A stretch of DNA of 37,056 bases from positions 1-37,056 of the forward strand of contig DBAZ01000057.1 in NCBI GenBank assembly GCA_002291945.1. The letters run 5' to 3'. Below are positions 1 through 8,533 of this stretch, one piece after another. The notes beneath the pieces were generated by a model, which was given only the letters and a program-made list of their open reading frames with translations, was not told the origin of the DNA and searched no databases. The translations under genes and the position numbers were made by a program. Position 1 is the stretch's first letter; every line of letters begins with the position of its first letter. The stretch comes from Tepidimonas sp. UBA997. Its GTDB lineage: Bacteria; Pseudomonadota; Gammaproteobacteria; Burkholderiales; Burkholderiaceae_C.

Positions 1-1875
1 ATAGCGGGCGGATGGTGGAAAGAGGTCGGGCAGCTGGATGCGCGCCTGGCCGGTGCACTTGAGAAAATCCGCTACCGCGGGCCGGATGACAGGGGCTATG
101 AGCTCTATCCCATGGGCAATTCGGTGGCCGCCCTGGGGCATACGCGTCTGTCAATTCTGGACCTGTCTTCTGCCGGGCATCAGCCGATGTTGTCGGCGGA
201 CAAGCGTTTTTCGATCGTCTTCAATGGCGAGATCTACAACTATCGGGAACTGCGTACAGAGCTGCAGGGCCTGGGCCACCGCTTCGTTTCCGATTCTGAT
301 ACCGAAGTGCTCCTGGCTGCTTGGATCCAATGGGGCCAAGCCTGCCTGATGCGGCTGATCGGTATGTTCGCCTTTGTCGTGCTGGATCGGCAGGCAGGTA
401 CCCTGACCTGCGTGCGAGACGCCTTTGGCATAAAACCCTTCTTCTACGCGGCGGAAGGCGGAGAGTTTTGCTTCGCCTCGGAGATGCCCGCGCTCAAGGA
501 GCTGCTGCCCGGCAAGCCGACCTTGGACTGGCAACGTGCCTACGATTATCTGGTACACGGGGACTACGACAGCGGGACCGGCACCTTCTTCGAAGGTATC
601 CATCATCTGCTGCCCGGCCACCTGTTTATCGTCGATCTGCAGAGTGGGCGGGTTGCAGAACCCGAACGCTGGTGGGCCCCGAGCATCGTCGAGCGTACCG
701 ATCTTTCGTTCGATAGCGCGACTGAACTGGTCCGTGAGCAGTTCCTTCAGAATATACGGCTGCACCTGCGCAGCGATGTTGCCTTGGGCGCTGCACTGTC
801 AGGCGGTATTGATTCCTCTGCAGTGGTCTGTGCGATGCGTCACGTCGAGCCGGACCTGCCTATCCATACCTTCAGCTACATCGCCGCAGGTAGTGAGATG
901 AGCGAAGAAGTCTGGGTCGATCGCATCAACGCTCATGTCGGCGCGGTGCCGCACAAGATTTCGGTGGGCTCCGATGAGCTGGCTCGCGACTTGGATTCGA
1001 TGATCCTGGCCCAGGGCGAGCCATTCGGCAGCACTAGTATTTATGCGCAGTATCGGGTCTTCCAGTTGGCTCGCGAGTCGGGGGTTACCGTCACCCTCGA
1101 CGGGCAGGGCGCCGACGAGATGCTGGCGGGTTACAACGGCTACCCGGGCCAGCGTTTGCGCAGCCTGATTGAAAAGGGGCGGCTGGCCGAAGCAATTAGC
1201 TTCTTGAATGAGTGGTCAAAATGGCCCGGCAGAAGCCGTATTGGCGGAGCCAAGCGCCTGGCGGCTGAAATGACCGAAGGCTCGCTCTATGCGTTGCTGC
1301 GCCGGGTCAACGGATCGGATGCGCTGCCTGCCTGGCTGAACGCCGAACCACTGGTGGAACGCGGCGTGATCAGCCATTTTCCCCGCATGCGCTCGCCGCA
1401 CAGCGAGGCCGGGCGACGTGTGGTGGCCGAGCTTGCCTTGTCGCTGACCCGGCGCGGCCTGCCGGCATTGTTGCGCCACGGCGATCGCAACTCGATGCGC
1501 TTCTCGGTGGAAAGCCGGGTGCCGTTCCTGACGCTGGACATGGTCAATCTTCTGCTGTCCCTGCCGGAAAGCTACCTAGTTTCGCCTAAGGGTGAGACCA
1601 AGCACGTATTTCGTGCTGCAATGCGCGGCATTGTGCCGGATGATGTTCTTGATCGGCGCGACAAGATCGGATTTGCCACCCCGGAGCAGGCCTGGCTTGT
1701 GTCCATGGCGGATACCGTGCGCGGCTGGTTGCGTGAGGACCTAGGGCTGGTATTTTTCAACCAGGCAGAGGTGCTGCGCGAGTTCGAGCTGATCATTGCC
1801 GGCAAGAAACACTTTTCCTGGCAGGTATGGCGTTGGATCAATTTCTGCCGCTGGCACAGCCATCTTATCGCTTGA
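1..1875 (+). CDS. Asparagine synthase-like glutamine amidotransferase (5' end cut by window edge)
   Basis: The reading frame is open from base 1 and starts mid-protein with IAGGWW, which fits a family start of MCGIAG, so only about three codons including the catalytic Cys2 lie outside the window. The N-terminal class II glutaminase domain shows RYRGPDD (family HRGPDD) and NGEIYNYREL. The C-terminal synthetase domain shows the PP-loop SGGIDSS, which binds ATP. Family members release ammonia from glutamine and amidate a carboxylate. In O-antigen clusters such paralogues (for example WbpS of Pseudomonas aeruginosa) are thought to amidate a sugar uronic acid, and the glycosyltransferases directly downstream make that role more likely here than free asparagine synthesis. 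That role is inferred. The internal ATG at 112 is not the true start, because the conserved N-terminal residues lie upstream of it. Confidence 0.9.
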   Translation: MAGGWWKEVGQLDARLAGALEKIRYRGPDDRGYELYPMGNSVAALGHTRLSILDLSSAGHQPMLSADKRFSIVFNGEIYNYRELRTELQGLGHRFVSDSDTEVLLAAWIQWGQACLMRLIGMFAFVVLDRQAGTLTCVRDAFGIKPFFYAAEGGEFCFASEMPALKELLPGKPTLDWQRAYDYLVHGDYDSGTGTFFEGIHHLLPGHLFIVDLQSGRVAEPERWWAPSIVERTDLSFDSATELVREQFLQNIRLHLRSDVALGAALSGGIDSSAVVCAMRHVEPDLPIHTFSYIAAGSEMSEEVWVDRINAHVGAVPHKISVGSDELARDLDSMILAQGEPFGSTSIYAQYRVFQLARESGVTVTLDGQGADEMLAGYNGYPGQRLRSLIEKGRLAEAISFLNEWSKWPGRSRIGGAKRLAAEMTEGSLYALLRRVNGSDALPAWLNAEPLVERGVISHFPRMRSPHSEAGRRVVAELALSLTRRGLPALLRHGDRNSMRFSVESRVPFLTLDMVNLLLSLPESYLVSPKGETKHVFRAAMRGIVPDDVLDRRDKIGFATPEQAWLVSMADTVRGWLREDLGLVFFNQAEVLREFELIIAGKKHFSWQVWRWINFCRWHSHLIA

Positions 1876-1892
1876 TAGTGGACTTATATATC

Positions 1893-3017
1893 TTGAAGTC
1901 TGTCTTGATCATTTCGTTTTCGACCATTCACAGCGACCCGCGAGTGATGCGCCAGGTGTGCCTGCTGGAGTCGGTGCAGCAGGTCACGGTGGCAGGCTAC
2001 GGCCGTGCGCCTGAGGCGAACATCGAGTTCGTGACTCTCGACAAGCCGCCGGCCGGGATGCTGCAGAAGGGGATCTGGGCCGGCAAACTGCTGCTAGGTG
2101 CTTTCGAAAGCTATTACTGGAGCTTGCCTCAGGTCCGCGATGCGCAGCGCTTGCTGGGCGAGTGTCGTTTCGACCTGATTGTCGCCAATGACATCTCGGC
2201 GCTGCCGCTGGCGTTGGCGCTGGCCAAGGGCAGCCCGGTGCTGATGGACGCCCACGAGTATTCGCCGCGGGAGTTCGATGACAAGCTCCTGTGGAAGCTG
2301 CTGTTCGGCCGCTACCACCATGACCTGTGCAAGCGTTACCTGCCAAGGGCCGCTGCCATGACCACGGTTTGCCAGGGCATCGCGGATGAGTACAAACGTG
2401 AATACGGCGTGCCCTGCAAGGTGATCCACAACGCGCCGCTGGACCAGAAACTGTTGCCTTCTTCGGTGGATGCCGGATGTATCCGCCTGATCCACCACGG
2501 TTCGGCGATCCGCTCACGCCACCTAGGCGTGATGATCGAGATGATGGCGCATCTGGATGAGCGCTTTACCTTGGACTTTATGCTGGTCGAAACCGATAAG
2601 GTCTACATGGCTGAGTTGCGGGCTGCTGCTAAGGCGGACCCGCGGATCTGCTTCATCGAGCCGGTGGCTATGCAGAATATCTGTCAGCGTCTGAACGAGT
2701 TCGATATCGGGGTCTATCTTTTGCCCCCGGTCAACTTCAATCATGAGCACGCTTTGCCGAACAAGTTTTTCGAATTTATACAGGCTCGTCTGGCCGTGGC
2801 TATTGGACCATCCCCGGAAATGGCGACATTGCTTCGTCAGTATGGCTGTGGCGTGGTAGCCGAATCCTTCGAGCCCCGTGCGCTGGCGGCTGTGATCCAG
2901 CAGCTTGATGCTGCGGCTGTCAGTAGCTTCAAGCAGGCATCGAATGTCGCCGCGCAGGAGCTCAACTACGAGCGCGGCGGTCAGCTTATGCTGGCGGAAG
3001 TCGAGAGGTTGGTATGA
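1893..3017 (+). CDS. Glycosyltransferase, GT4-like
   Basis: Protein of about 374 residues beginning KSVLIISFSTIHSDPRVMRQ, a typical first beta-strand of a GT-B glycosyltransferase in which SDPRV is common. A central linker is followed by a nucleotide-sugar half with an LPNKFFEFI segment (family P.K.fEyl) that contacts the donor. It should act at the cytoplasmic face of the inner membrane, adding one sugar to a lipid-linked oligosaccharide; donor and acceptor cannot be read from sequence. The frame is open back to an ATG at 1827 inside the amidotransferase gene. I prefer TTG 1893 because it places Lys-Ser-Val-Leu-Ile right after the initiator as in homologues. GTG 1878, just after the upstream stop, is the alternative. 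No clear Shine-Dalgarno sequence supports either. Confidence 0.78.
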   Translation: MKSVLIISFSTIHSDPRVMRQVCLLESVQQVTVAGYGRAPEANIEFVTLDKPPAGMLQKGIWAGKLLLGAFESYYWSLPQVRDAQRLLGECRFDLIVANDISALPLALALAKGSPVLMDAHEYSPREFDDKLLWKLLFGRYHHDLCKRYLPRAAAMTTVCQGIADEYKREYGVPCKVIHNAPLDQKLLPSSVDAGCIRLIHHGSAIRSRHLGVMIEMMAHLDERFTLDFMLVETDKVYMAELRAAAKADPRICFIEPVAMQNICQRLNEFDIGVYLLPPVNFNHEHALPNKFFEFIQARLAVAIGPSPEMATLLRQYGCGVVAESFEPRALAAVIQQLDAAAVSSFKQASNVAAQELNYERGGQLMLAEVERLV

Positions 3018-3092
3018 CCTTCGAGCAACACTCGCCTGTTTTGGCAAGGCGGGTTCGTATGCTATTGGGTTGCGGAGTAAGGGGCTAGCACT

Positions 3093-4289
3093 GTGCGAGT
3101 ACTCTATCTGCATCCAGCCGGAGCCTTTGGCGGCGCCTCGAAAAGTCTTATCGAGTTTTATCGGCAATTGGCCGGATATGGCGTCAGTGGCACTGTCCTG
3201 ACTCCGGTCGGCTCAGCTCAGGGTGCGTTTGCTGCGGCCGGGCTGGATGTGCAGACGGTGTACGGGCTGAGTCAGTTCGATAACACGCGCTACGGCTTCT
3301 ACCGGGGCCTACGTTGGCTGATCCTGTTGCGTGAGATCTATCTGCTGCCGTTTTCGCTCCGGGCACTCTGGCACCTGCGCCATCAGACCTTCAATCTGAT
3401 CCACGTGAACGAGTTGACCTTGCTGCCACTCGGTATCGTTTCCAAGTGGCTGTTGCGCGTGCCGATGGTGGTGCATGTGCGTTCGCTGCAGCGTACGCCT
3501 GGCGAGGGGCGGCGCACGCGCTGGCTTACCGGCCTGCTTCGGCGTCACGCCGATGCAGTGGTGGCGATCGATCAAACGGTGGCGGCGACGCTTGCCGACG
3601 ATCTGCCGCTGAGCGTGATCCACAACGGGCTGAGTATCGATGCTGGTACTTCCCAGGTCCGTCCGGCAGGCGAAGACGAGCCGGTTAAGGTCGGTTTTCT
3701 TGGTGTGCTTGTGCAATTGAAGGGTATCTTCGAGTTACTGGAAGCCATGCGCATTCTCAAGCAGCGAGGGGTTAACATCCGTTGCTTGGTGGCCGGCGAG
3801 AACGCTCGCCAGCTGTCGCGCTGGAAGGCTTGGCTATTTGCGAAGTTTGGCTTCGGGCGTGATGTCCGGGCCGAGTTGGAGGCATTGATCGAACGCAACG
3901 GGCTGCACCAGCAGGTCGAGTTGGTCGGGTTTGTCAAGGATGTGCGGACGTTGTACCCACAGCTGGATATCCTTTGCTTTCCATCGCACTTGAACGCTGC
4001 AGGTCGGCCAGTTTTCGAGGCGGCATTCTACGGTATCCCCAGTGTCGTGGCGGTTCGTGATCCGGTTGCGGATGCGGTGATCCATGAGGTGACCGGCTTG
4101 GCGATCGCGGAGCCGCAGCCGCCGCTGATAGCGGATGCCCTGCAGCGGCTGGTCGAAGACTCCGAACTGCGAGGCCGGCTCGGCACCCAGGCCAGGGTCT
4201 GGGCGGAACAGACTTTCACCATCGAGTCCAATGCGGCGCGTATGGCAGAACTCTACCAAGCCATTGTTTCCCAAGCGGCGAGGCGCTAA
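3093..4289 (+). CDS. Glycosyltransferase family 4
   Basis: Protein of 398 residues with a GT-B fold layout. The N-terminus is VRVLYLHPAGAFGGASKSL, with the Gly-Gly-Ala acceptor-side loop. A middle VKVGFLGVLVQLKGIFELLEA segment is the start of the Glycos_transf_1 domain. Near the C-terminus, RPVFEAAFYGIPSVV is the EX7E-like donor-binding region, with Glu in FEA and a downstream acidic position. It begins with GTG at 3093, about 8 bases after AAGGGG, which serves as ribosome binding site. A 75-base gap separates it from the previous glycosyltransferase, and the next gene starts 3 bases after its stop. It probably adds one sugar of the repeat unit; specificity is unknown. Confidence 0.88.
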   Translation: MRVLYLHPAGAFGGASKSLIEFYRQLAGYGVSGTVLTPVGSAQGAFAAAGLDVQTVYGLSQFDNTRYGFYRGLRWLILLREIYLLPFSLRALWHLRHQTFNLIHVNELTLLPLGIVSKWLLRVPMVVHVRSLQRTPGEGRRTRWLTGLLRRHADAVVAIDQTVAATLADDLPLSVIHNGLSIDAGTSQVRPAGEDEPVKVGFLGVLVQLKGIFELLEAMRILKQRGVNIRCLVAGENARQLSRWKAWLFAKFGFGRDVRAELEALIERNGLHQQVELVGFVKDVRTLYPQLDILCFPSHLNAAGRPVFEAAFYGIPSVVAVRDPVADAVIHEVTGLAIAEPQPPLIADALQRLVEDSELRGRLGTQARVWAEQTFTIESNAARMAELYQAIVSQAARR

Positions 4290-4292
4290 ATC

Positions 4293-5531
4293 ATGCGGAT
4301 CCTGGTGCTCTCGCAGTACTTCTGGCCAGAAAGTTTCATAATTAACGATATCGTACGCAACCTCGATGAGCAAGGCCACGAGGTGGTAGTAGCCACCGGC
4401 AAGCCTAACTATCCCGATGGCAAGGTATTTGATGGCTATCGAGCAACAGGTACCCAGCGCGAACGCTACCTGGGTCGTATTGAGGTGCTGCGGCTTCCGC
4501 TATGGCCTCGCGGGCAAGGTGGTGCGAAGAATCTGATCCTCAATTACCTGTCTTTTGTATTAAGCGGTTTACTATACCTGCCGTGGATGCTGCGGGGTCG
4601 CAAGTTCGATGCAATCTTGATTTTTGCCCCATCTCCGGTTACTCAGGCGATCCCGGCGATTCTGCTCAAGAGGCTGAAAAAGGCTAAGTTGACCCTGTGG
4701 GTGCAGGACCTATGGCCGGAAAGTCTGTCGGCAACCGGTTTTGTTCGCAACCCGCAGTTACTGCGTGCGGTCGGTTGGATGGTGCGCGGCATCTACAGCC
4801 AGTGCGAAACCCTGCTGGTGCAGTCCCGCGCGTTCGTTGAGCCGGTGTCGCAGTATGCTGACCGTACGAAGATCAAGTACTACCCCAACTCCATAGACAT
4901 CCGCAGCCCCAAGGTTGTCGTACCGGTGCCTTCCGAGCTTCTTGATCTGCTTGAACAGCATTTTTGCGTGGTGTTCGCCGGTAACCTTGGTACTGGCCAG
5001 GCCCTCGATACTCTGGTGCAGGCAGCAGTGCTGCTAAAAGATGAGCCTCGGATTCGACTAGTTCTGGTGGGCAGCGGCAGTCGGCTGGTCTGGCTCCAGG
5101 CCCAGCAAAAAACGCTGGGCCTGGACAACTTGGTGCTCCCTGGTCGTTTCCCGATGGAGGCGATGCCGCAGATCTTCGAGCGTGCTTCCGCTTTGTTGGT
5201 ATCGTTAACTGACGAGCCTGCTTTTGCACTCACCGTACCCAGTAAGGTCCAAGCATACTTGGCCGCCGGTCGGCCAATCATCGCCAGTATGAATGGTGAG
5301 GGGGCACAAGTGATTTACGAAGCACGTGCAGGCTTGGTTTCGCCGGCTGAGCAGGTTGTTCCATTGGTCGCAAACATTCGTGCGCTAAAAGCCCTAGACG
5401 CGTCTGAGCGGGAAGCAATGGGAGTAGCGGGTAAAAAATATTTTGACGATCACTTCGAAATGCGGCTTCAAGTGACTGTTTTGGTTGACCATCTTGCTGA
5501 GCATTCGTCAGCAGTGGAAAGTAAGCAATGA
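4293..5531 (+). CDS. Glycosyltransferase family 4, WbuB-like (probable L-FucNAc/L-QuiNAc transferase)
   Basis: Protein of 412 residues. It opens MRILVLSQYFWPESFIINDI and carries GKPNYPDG, LTLWVQDLWPESL and VFAGNLGTGQALDTLV, segments typical of the WbuB/WbjE subgroup of GT4 enzymes. WbuB of Escherichia coli O26 transfers L-FucNAc, and members of the subgroup are commonly encoded beside genes for UDP-L-FucNAc or related sugars. Here the next three genes form such a pathway, so this enzyme most likely uses its product. It starts at ATG 4293 right after the preceding stop, and its own stop overlaps the next gene by 4 bases (ATGA), implying translational coupling. The family call is firm; the donor sugar is inferred from context. 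Confidence 0.88.
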   Translation: MRILVLSQYFWPESFIINDIVRNLDEQGHEVVVATGKPNYPDGKVFDGYRATGTQRERYLGRIEVLRLPLWPRGQGGAKNLILNYLSFVLSGLLYLPWMLRGRKFDAILIFAPSPVTQAIPAILLKRLKKAKLTLWVQDLWPESLSATGFVRNPQLLRAVGWMVRGIYSQCETLLVQSRAFVEPVSQYADRTKIKYYPNSIDIRSPKVVVPVPSELLDLLEQHFCVVFAGNLGTGQALDTLVQAAVLLKDEPRIRLVLVGSGSRLVWLQAQQKTLGLDNLVLPGRFPMEAMPQIFERASALLVSLTDEPAFALTVPSKVQAYLAAGRPIIASMNGEGAQVIYEARAGLVSPAEQVVPLVANIRALKALDASEREAMGVAGKKYFDDHFEMRLQVTVLVDHLAEHSSAVESKQ

Positions 5532-6385
5532 AAATTCTTGTTTTGGGCGTAACCGGCATGCTGGGTAACGCTGTATTTCGTACTTTTAGCGCTGATCCGG
5601 GATTTCAGACTTGGGGGACGCTCAGGAATGCGTCAGCACTATGCCATTTCTCAGTTGATAGCCATGAACGTTTGTTGTGTGGTGTGGATGCTCTCGACCA
5701 AGACTCTCTGACTTCAGTGATGGTTAGGGTCCGGCCGGACGTGGTGATCAACTGCGTCGGGCTGATCAAGCAGTTGGGGGATGCTAATGATCCGCTAACC
5801 GCACTGCCTATCAATGCCATGTTGCCTCACAGGTTGGCGCGTCTGTGTCAGTTGGGCCGTGCTCGGTTAATACATATCAGTACGGACTGCGTGTTCTCTG
5901 GGCGCAAGGGGCAGTACAAGGAGAGCGATCCCTCAGATGCCGAGGATCTCTACGGTAAGTCCAAATACATTGGCGAATTGCTTGATTTACCTCACGCGAT
6001 AACCCTGCGTACCTCGATCATTGGGCACGAGTTGAACACACATCATTCGTTAGTGGATTGGTTTCTGGCACAGGAGGGTAGCATCTGTGGGTTCACGAGA
6101 GCGATCTTTTCTGGTCTGCCGACTGTTGAACTGGCCCGGGTAATAAAAGACTATGTAATTCCATACCCTCAACTCAACGGTTTGTATCATGTTTCTGCAG
6201 CGCCGATCAACAAGTTCAAGTTACTTGGCTTGGTGGCAGACCAATACGAAAAAAAAATAGAAATCCGTGCAGATGATACTGTCGAGATTGATCGGTCTCT
6301 GGATAGTTCACGTTTCCTCGATGCCACCGGTTATGTGGCTCCAAAATGGTCAGATTTGATTGCGCAGATGTATGAGTTCCGGTGA
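5528..6385 (+). CDS. RmlD/WbvR-like NAD(P)-dependent sugar reductase
   Basis: Protein of 285 residues of the extended short-chain dehydrogenase family. The cofactor motif GVTGMLG is at residues 8-14, an HISTDCVFSG strand carries the catalytic Ser/Thr, and YGKSK supplies the Tyr-x-x-x-Lys pair. Length and motifs fit dTDP-4-dehydrorhamnose reductase relatives. In Vibrio cholerae O37 the RmlD-like WbvR reduces C4 of the UDP-4-keto-L-sugar made by WbvB, before 2-epimerisation by WbvD to UDP-L-QuiNAc. The next two genes are the WbvB-like and WbvD-like partners, so the same role is likely. This is one of the most AT-rich genes in the window (the line 6241-6300 is 23/60 G+C by hand count) and contains a run of nine A at 6249-6257. 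It overlaps both neighbours. Confidence 0.82.
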   Translation: MKILVLGVTGMLGNAVFRTFSADPGFQTWGTLRNASALCHFSVDSHERLLCGVDALDQDSLTSVMVRVRPDVVINCVGLIKQLGDANDPLTALPINAMLPHRLARLCQLGRARLIHISTDCVFSGRKGQYKESDPSDAEDLYGKSKYIGELLDLPHAITLRTSIIGHELNTHHSLVDWFLAQEGSICGFTRAIFSGLPTVELARVIKDYVIPYPQLNGLYHVSAAPINKFKLLGLVADQYEKKIEIRADDTVEIDRSLDSSRFLDATGYVAPKWSDLIAQMYEFR

Positions 6386-6396
6386 AAGGAAATCCA

Positions 6397-7410
6397 TTGT
6401 TCAATAACAAAACCCTGATGATCACAGGCGGCACCGGCTCTTTTGGCCAGACGGTGCTGAAGCGCTTTCTCGATACGGAGGTGAAGGAGATCCGTATTTT
6501 CAGCCGGGACGAGAAAAAGCAAGAGGACATGCGCATTGCGCTCAATCATCCCAAGCTGCGGTTTTACATTGGTGACGTCCGTGATGAAGCCAGCCTGCGC
6601 CAGGCTATGAAGGGGGTGAACTACGTATTCCATGCGGCCGCGTTGAAGCAGGTGCCATCCTGCGAGTTTTACCCGATGGAAGCCTTACGCACCAATGTGA
6701 TGGGTACTGAAAACGTTTTGAACGCCGCAACGGAAGCGGGCGTTGAGCGCGTGGTGGTGCTGTCCACCGACAAGGCGGTCTACCCGATCAATGCGATGGG
6801 CATTTCCAAGGCGATGGCCGAAAAGGTCATGGTCGCGAAAGCGCGTTTGCAACAGCCGGGCGAGACGGTTTTTTGCGCCACACGCTACGGTAACGTAATG
6901 GCCTCCCGTGGGTCTGTCATCCCTTTGTTTGTTTCGCAGCTCAGGGAAGAGCGCCCCTTGACCGTCACCGACCCGAACATGACCCGCTTCTTGATGTCTT
7001 TGGCAGATTCCGTAGATTTGGTGCTCTATGCCTTCACGCACGGCCAGCAGGGCGACATTTTTGTGCAGAAGGCACCTGCCTCAACCGTGGGTGATCTTGC
7101 ACAAGCACTGAAAGAGCTGTTTGGCCAGCCCGGAAAGCAGACGCAGGTGATTGGCACGCGACATGGCGAAAAGCTTTACGAATCGCTGATATCCCGTGAG
7201 GAGATGGCGCACGCCATTGACATGGGTGGCTACTACCGCATTCCTGCCGACAACCGCGATCTGAACTACGCCAAGTACTTCAGCGAGGGTGAGACCGATA
7301 TTTCCACGCTGGACGACTATACCTCACACAACACGAAGCGCCTGAACGTTGAAGAGGTCAAGTCCTTGCTCCTGACCTTGGACTACATCAAGGAAGAGCT
7401 CGATGTTTAA
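6397..7410 (+). CDS. UDP-GlcNAc 4,6-dehydratase/5-epimerase, FnlA/WbvB/CapE-like
   Basis: Protein of about 337 residues, soluble SDR of the polysaccharide biosynthesis CapD/FnlA group. It shows LMITGGTGSFG near the N-terminus for NAD(P) binding and, further on, STDKAVYPINAMGISK, in which Met replaces the usual catalytic Tyr (MxxxK) as in inverting 4,6-dehydratases. FnlA-type enzymes convert UDP-GlcNAc to UDP-2-acetamido-2,6-dideoxy-L-arabino-4-hexulose and epimers. Start choice: GTG 6382 overlaps the upstream stop, but AAAGGA at 6385-6390 lies 6 bases before TTG 6397, and starting there gives the family-like MFNNKTLMITGG. I therefore use 6397. The 3' end overlaps the next gene by 8 bases. Confidence 0.88.
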   Translation: MFNNKTLMITGGTGSFGQTVLKRFLDTEVKEIRIFSRDEKKQEDMRIALNHPKLRFYIGDVRDEASLRQAMKGVNYVFHAAALKQVPSCEFYPMEALRTNVMGTENVLNAATEAGVERVVVLSTDKAVYPINAMGISKAMAEKVMVAKARLQQPGETVFCATRYGNVMASRGSVIPLFVSQLREERPLTVTDPNMTRFLMSLADSVDLVLYAFTHGQQGDIFVQKAPASTVGDLAQALKELFGQPGKQTQVIGTRHGEKLYESLISREEMAHAIDMGGYYRIPADNRDLNYAKYFSEGETDISTLDDYTSHNTKRLNVEEVKSLLLTLDYIKEELDV

Positions 7411-8533
7411 GGTCATGACCATTGTTGGTACCCGGCCAGAACTCATCAAGATGAGTCGGGTGATTGCCGAGTTCGACCGCTACACGCAGCATGTGCTGGT
7501 ACATACCGGGCAAAACTACGACTACGAACTGAATCAGGTTTTTTTCGATGATCTCGAGATTCGCAAACCTGACCACTTTCTAGAGGCGGTGGGCGACAAC
7601 GCGGCCCAGACCATTGGACGAGTGATCGAGAAAGCCGATGAAGTCTTGGCCACGGAGCAGCCCGATGCAGTGATGTTGTATGGCGATACCAACTCCTGCC
7701 TGGCAGTCATTGCAGCTAAGCGGCGCAAAGTGCCGGTATTTCACATGGAGGCAGGTAACCGCTGCTTTGACCAGCGCGTGCCCGAGGAGCTCAACCGCAA
7801 GGTGCTGGATCACCTGAGCGATATCAATCTGGTCCTGACCGAGCATGCTAGGCGTTATCTGATCGCGGAAGGCATCCGGCCTGAAACGATCATCAAGACC
7901 GGGTCGCATATGCGTGAAGTCTTGGACCACTATATGCCCAAGATTCAGGCCTCGGACGTACTCCAGCGCATGCAGCTTGAGCAGGGAAGGTACTTCATCG
8001 TCAGCGCACACCGCGAAGAGAATGTGGACTCGGAGGAGAATCTCAGAGACCTGCTTAATACCCTGAACGCACTGGCTGAAACCTACGATGTTCCTGTGAT
8101 CGTTTCAACCCACCCGAGAACCCGCAAGCGGCTGGATGCCCTGTCGGGGGTGGAGCCTGCTGCCAGGATTCAACTCATGAAGCCGTTTGGTTTCTGTGAC
8201 TACATCCGGCTGCAGATGGAATCGTTGTGCGTGATTTCTGACAGCGGAACCATCACCGAAGAAGCATCGCTGCTGAATCTGCCCGCCATCACGATTCGCA
8301 ATGCCCATGAGCGCCCTGAAGGCATGGATGCAGGAACGCTGATCATGGCTGGGCTGAAGAAGGAACGCGTTCTGGATGCGGTTCGAGTGACCGTCGCCCA
8401 ACATAGCGCAGCAAAGCACGCGGTTCGACCCGTTCAGGATTACGAAAACCCATCGGTCTCTAAGCAGGTTCTTCGTATCGTGGAAAGTTACACCGATTAC
8501 GTAAACCGAACGGTCTGGCGAAAAAGTGAGTAA
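7403..8533 (+). CDS. Non-hydrolysing UDP-N-acetyl sugar 2-epimerase, WecB/FnlC/WbvD-like
   Basis: Protein of 376 residues with the whole length of a UDP-GlcNAc 2-epimerase family member. It shows VGTRPELIK at the N-terminus, a DAVMLYGDTNS strand, HMEAGNRCFDQRVPEELNR, SAHREENV and SDSGTITEEAS, which are the GT-B-like UDP-binding and catalytic segments. Following an FnlA-like dehydratase and a reductase, it most likely inverts C2 of the 6-deoxy-L-sugar to give UDP-L-FucNAc or UDP-L-QuiNAc, rather than making UDP-ManNAc. ATG 7403 lies 8 bases inside the end of the dehydratase gene and the stop overlaps the following gene by 8 bases, so these genes appear translationally coupled. Which epimer results depends on the upstream reductase and is not decided by this sequence. 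Confidence 0.88.
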   Translation: MFKVMTIVGTRPELIKMSRVIAEFDRYTQHVLVHTGQNYDYELNQVFFDDLEIRKPDHFLEAVGDNAAQTIGRVIEKADEVLATEQPDAVMLYGDTNSCLAVIAAKRRKVPVFHMEAGNRCFDQRVPEELNRKVLDHLSDINLVLTEHARRYLIAEGIRPETIIKTGSHMREVLDHYMPKIQASDVLQRMQLEQGRYFIVSAHREENVDSEENLRDLLNTLNALAETYDVPVIVSTHPRTRKRLDALSGVEPAARIQLMKPFGFCDYIRLQMESLCVISDSGTITEEASLLNLPAITIRNAHERPEGMDAGTLIMAGLKKERVLDAVRVTVAQHSAAKHAVRPVQDYENPSVSKQVLRIVESYTDYVNRTVWRKSE

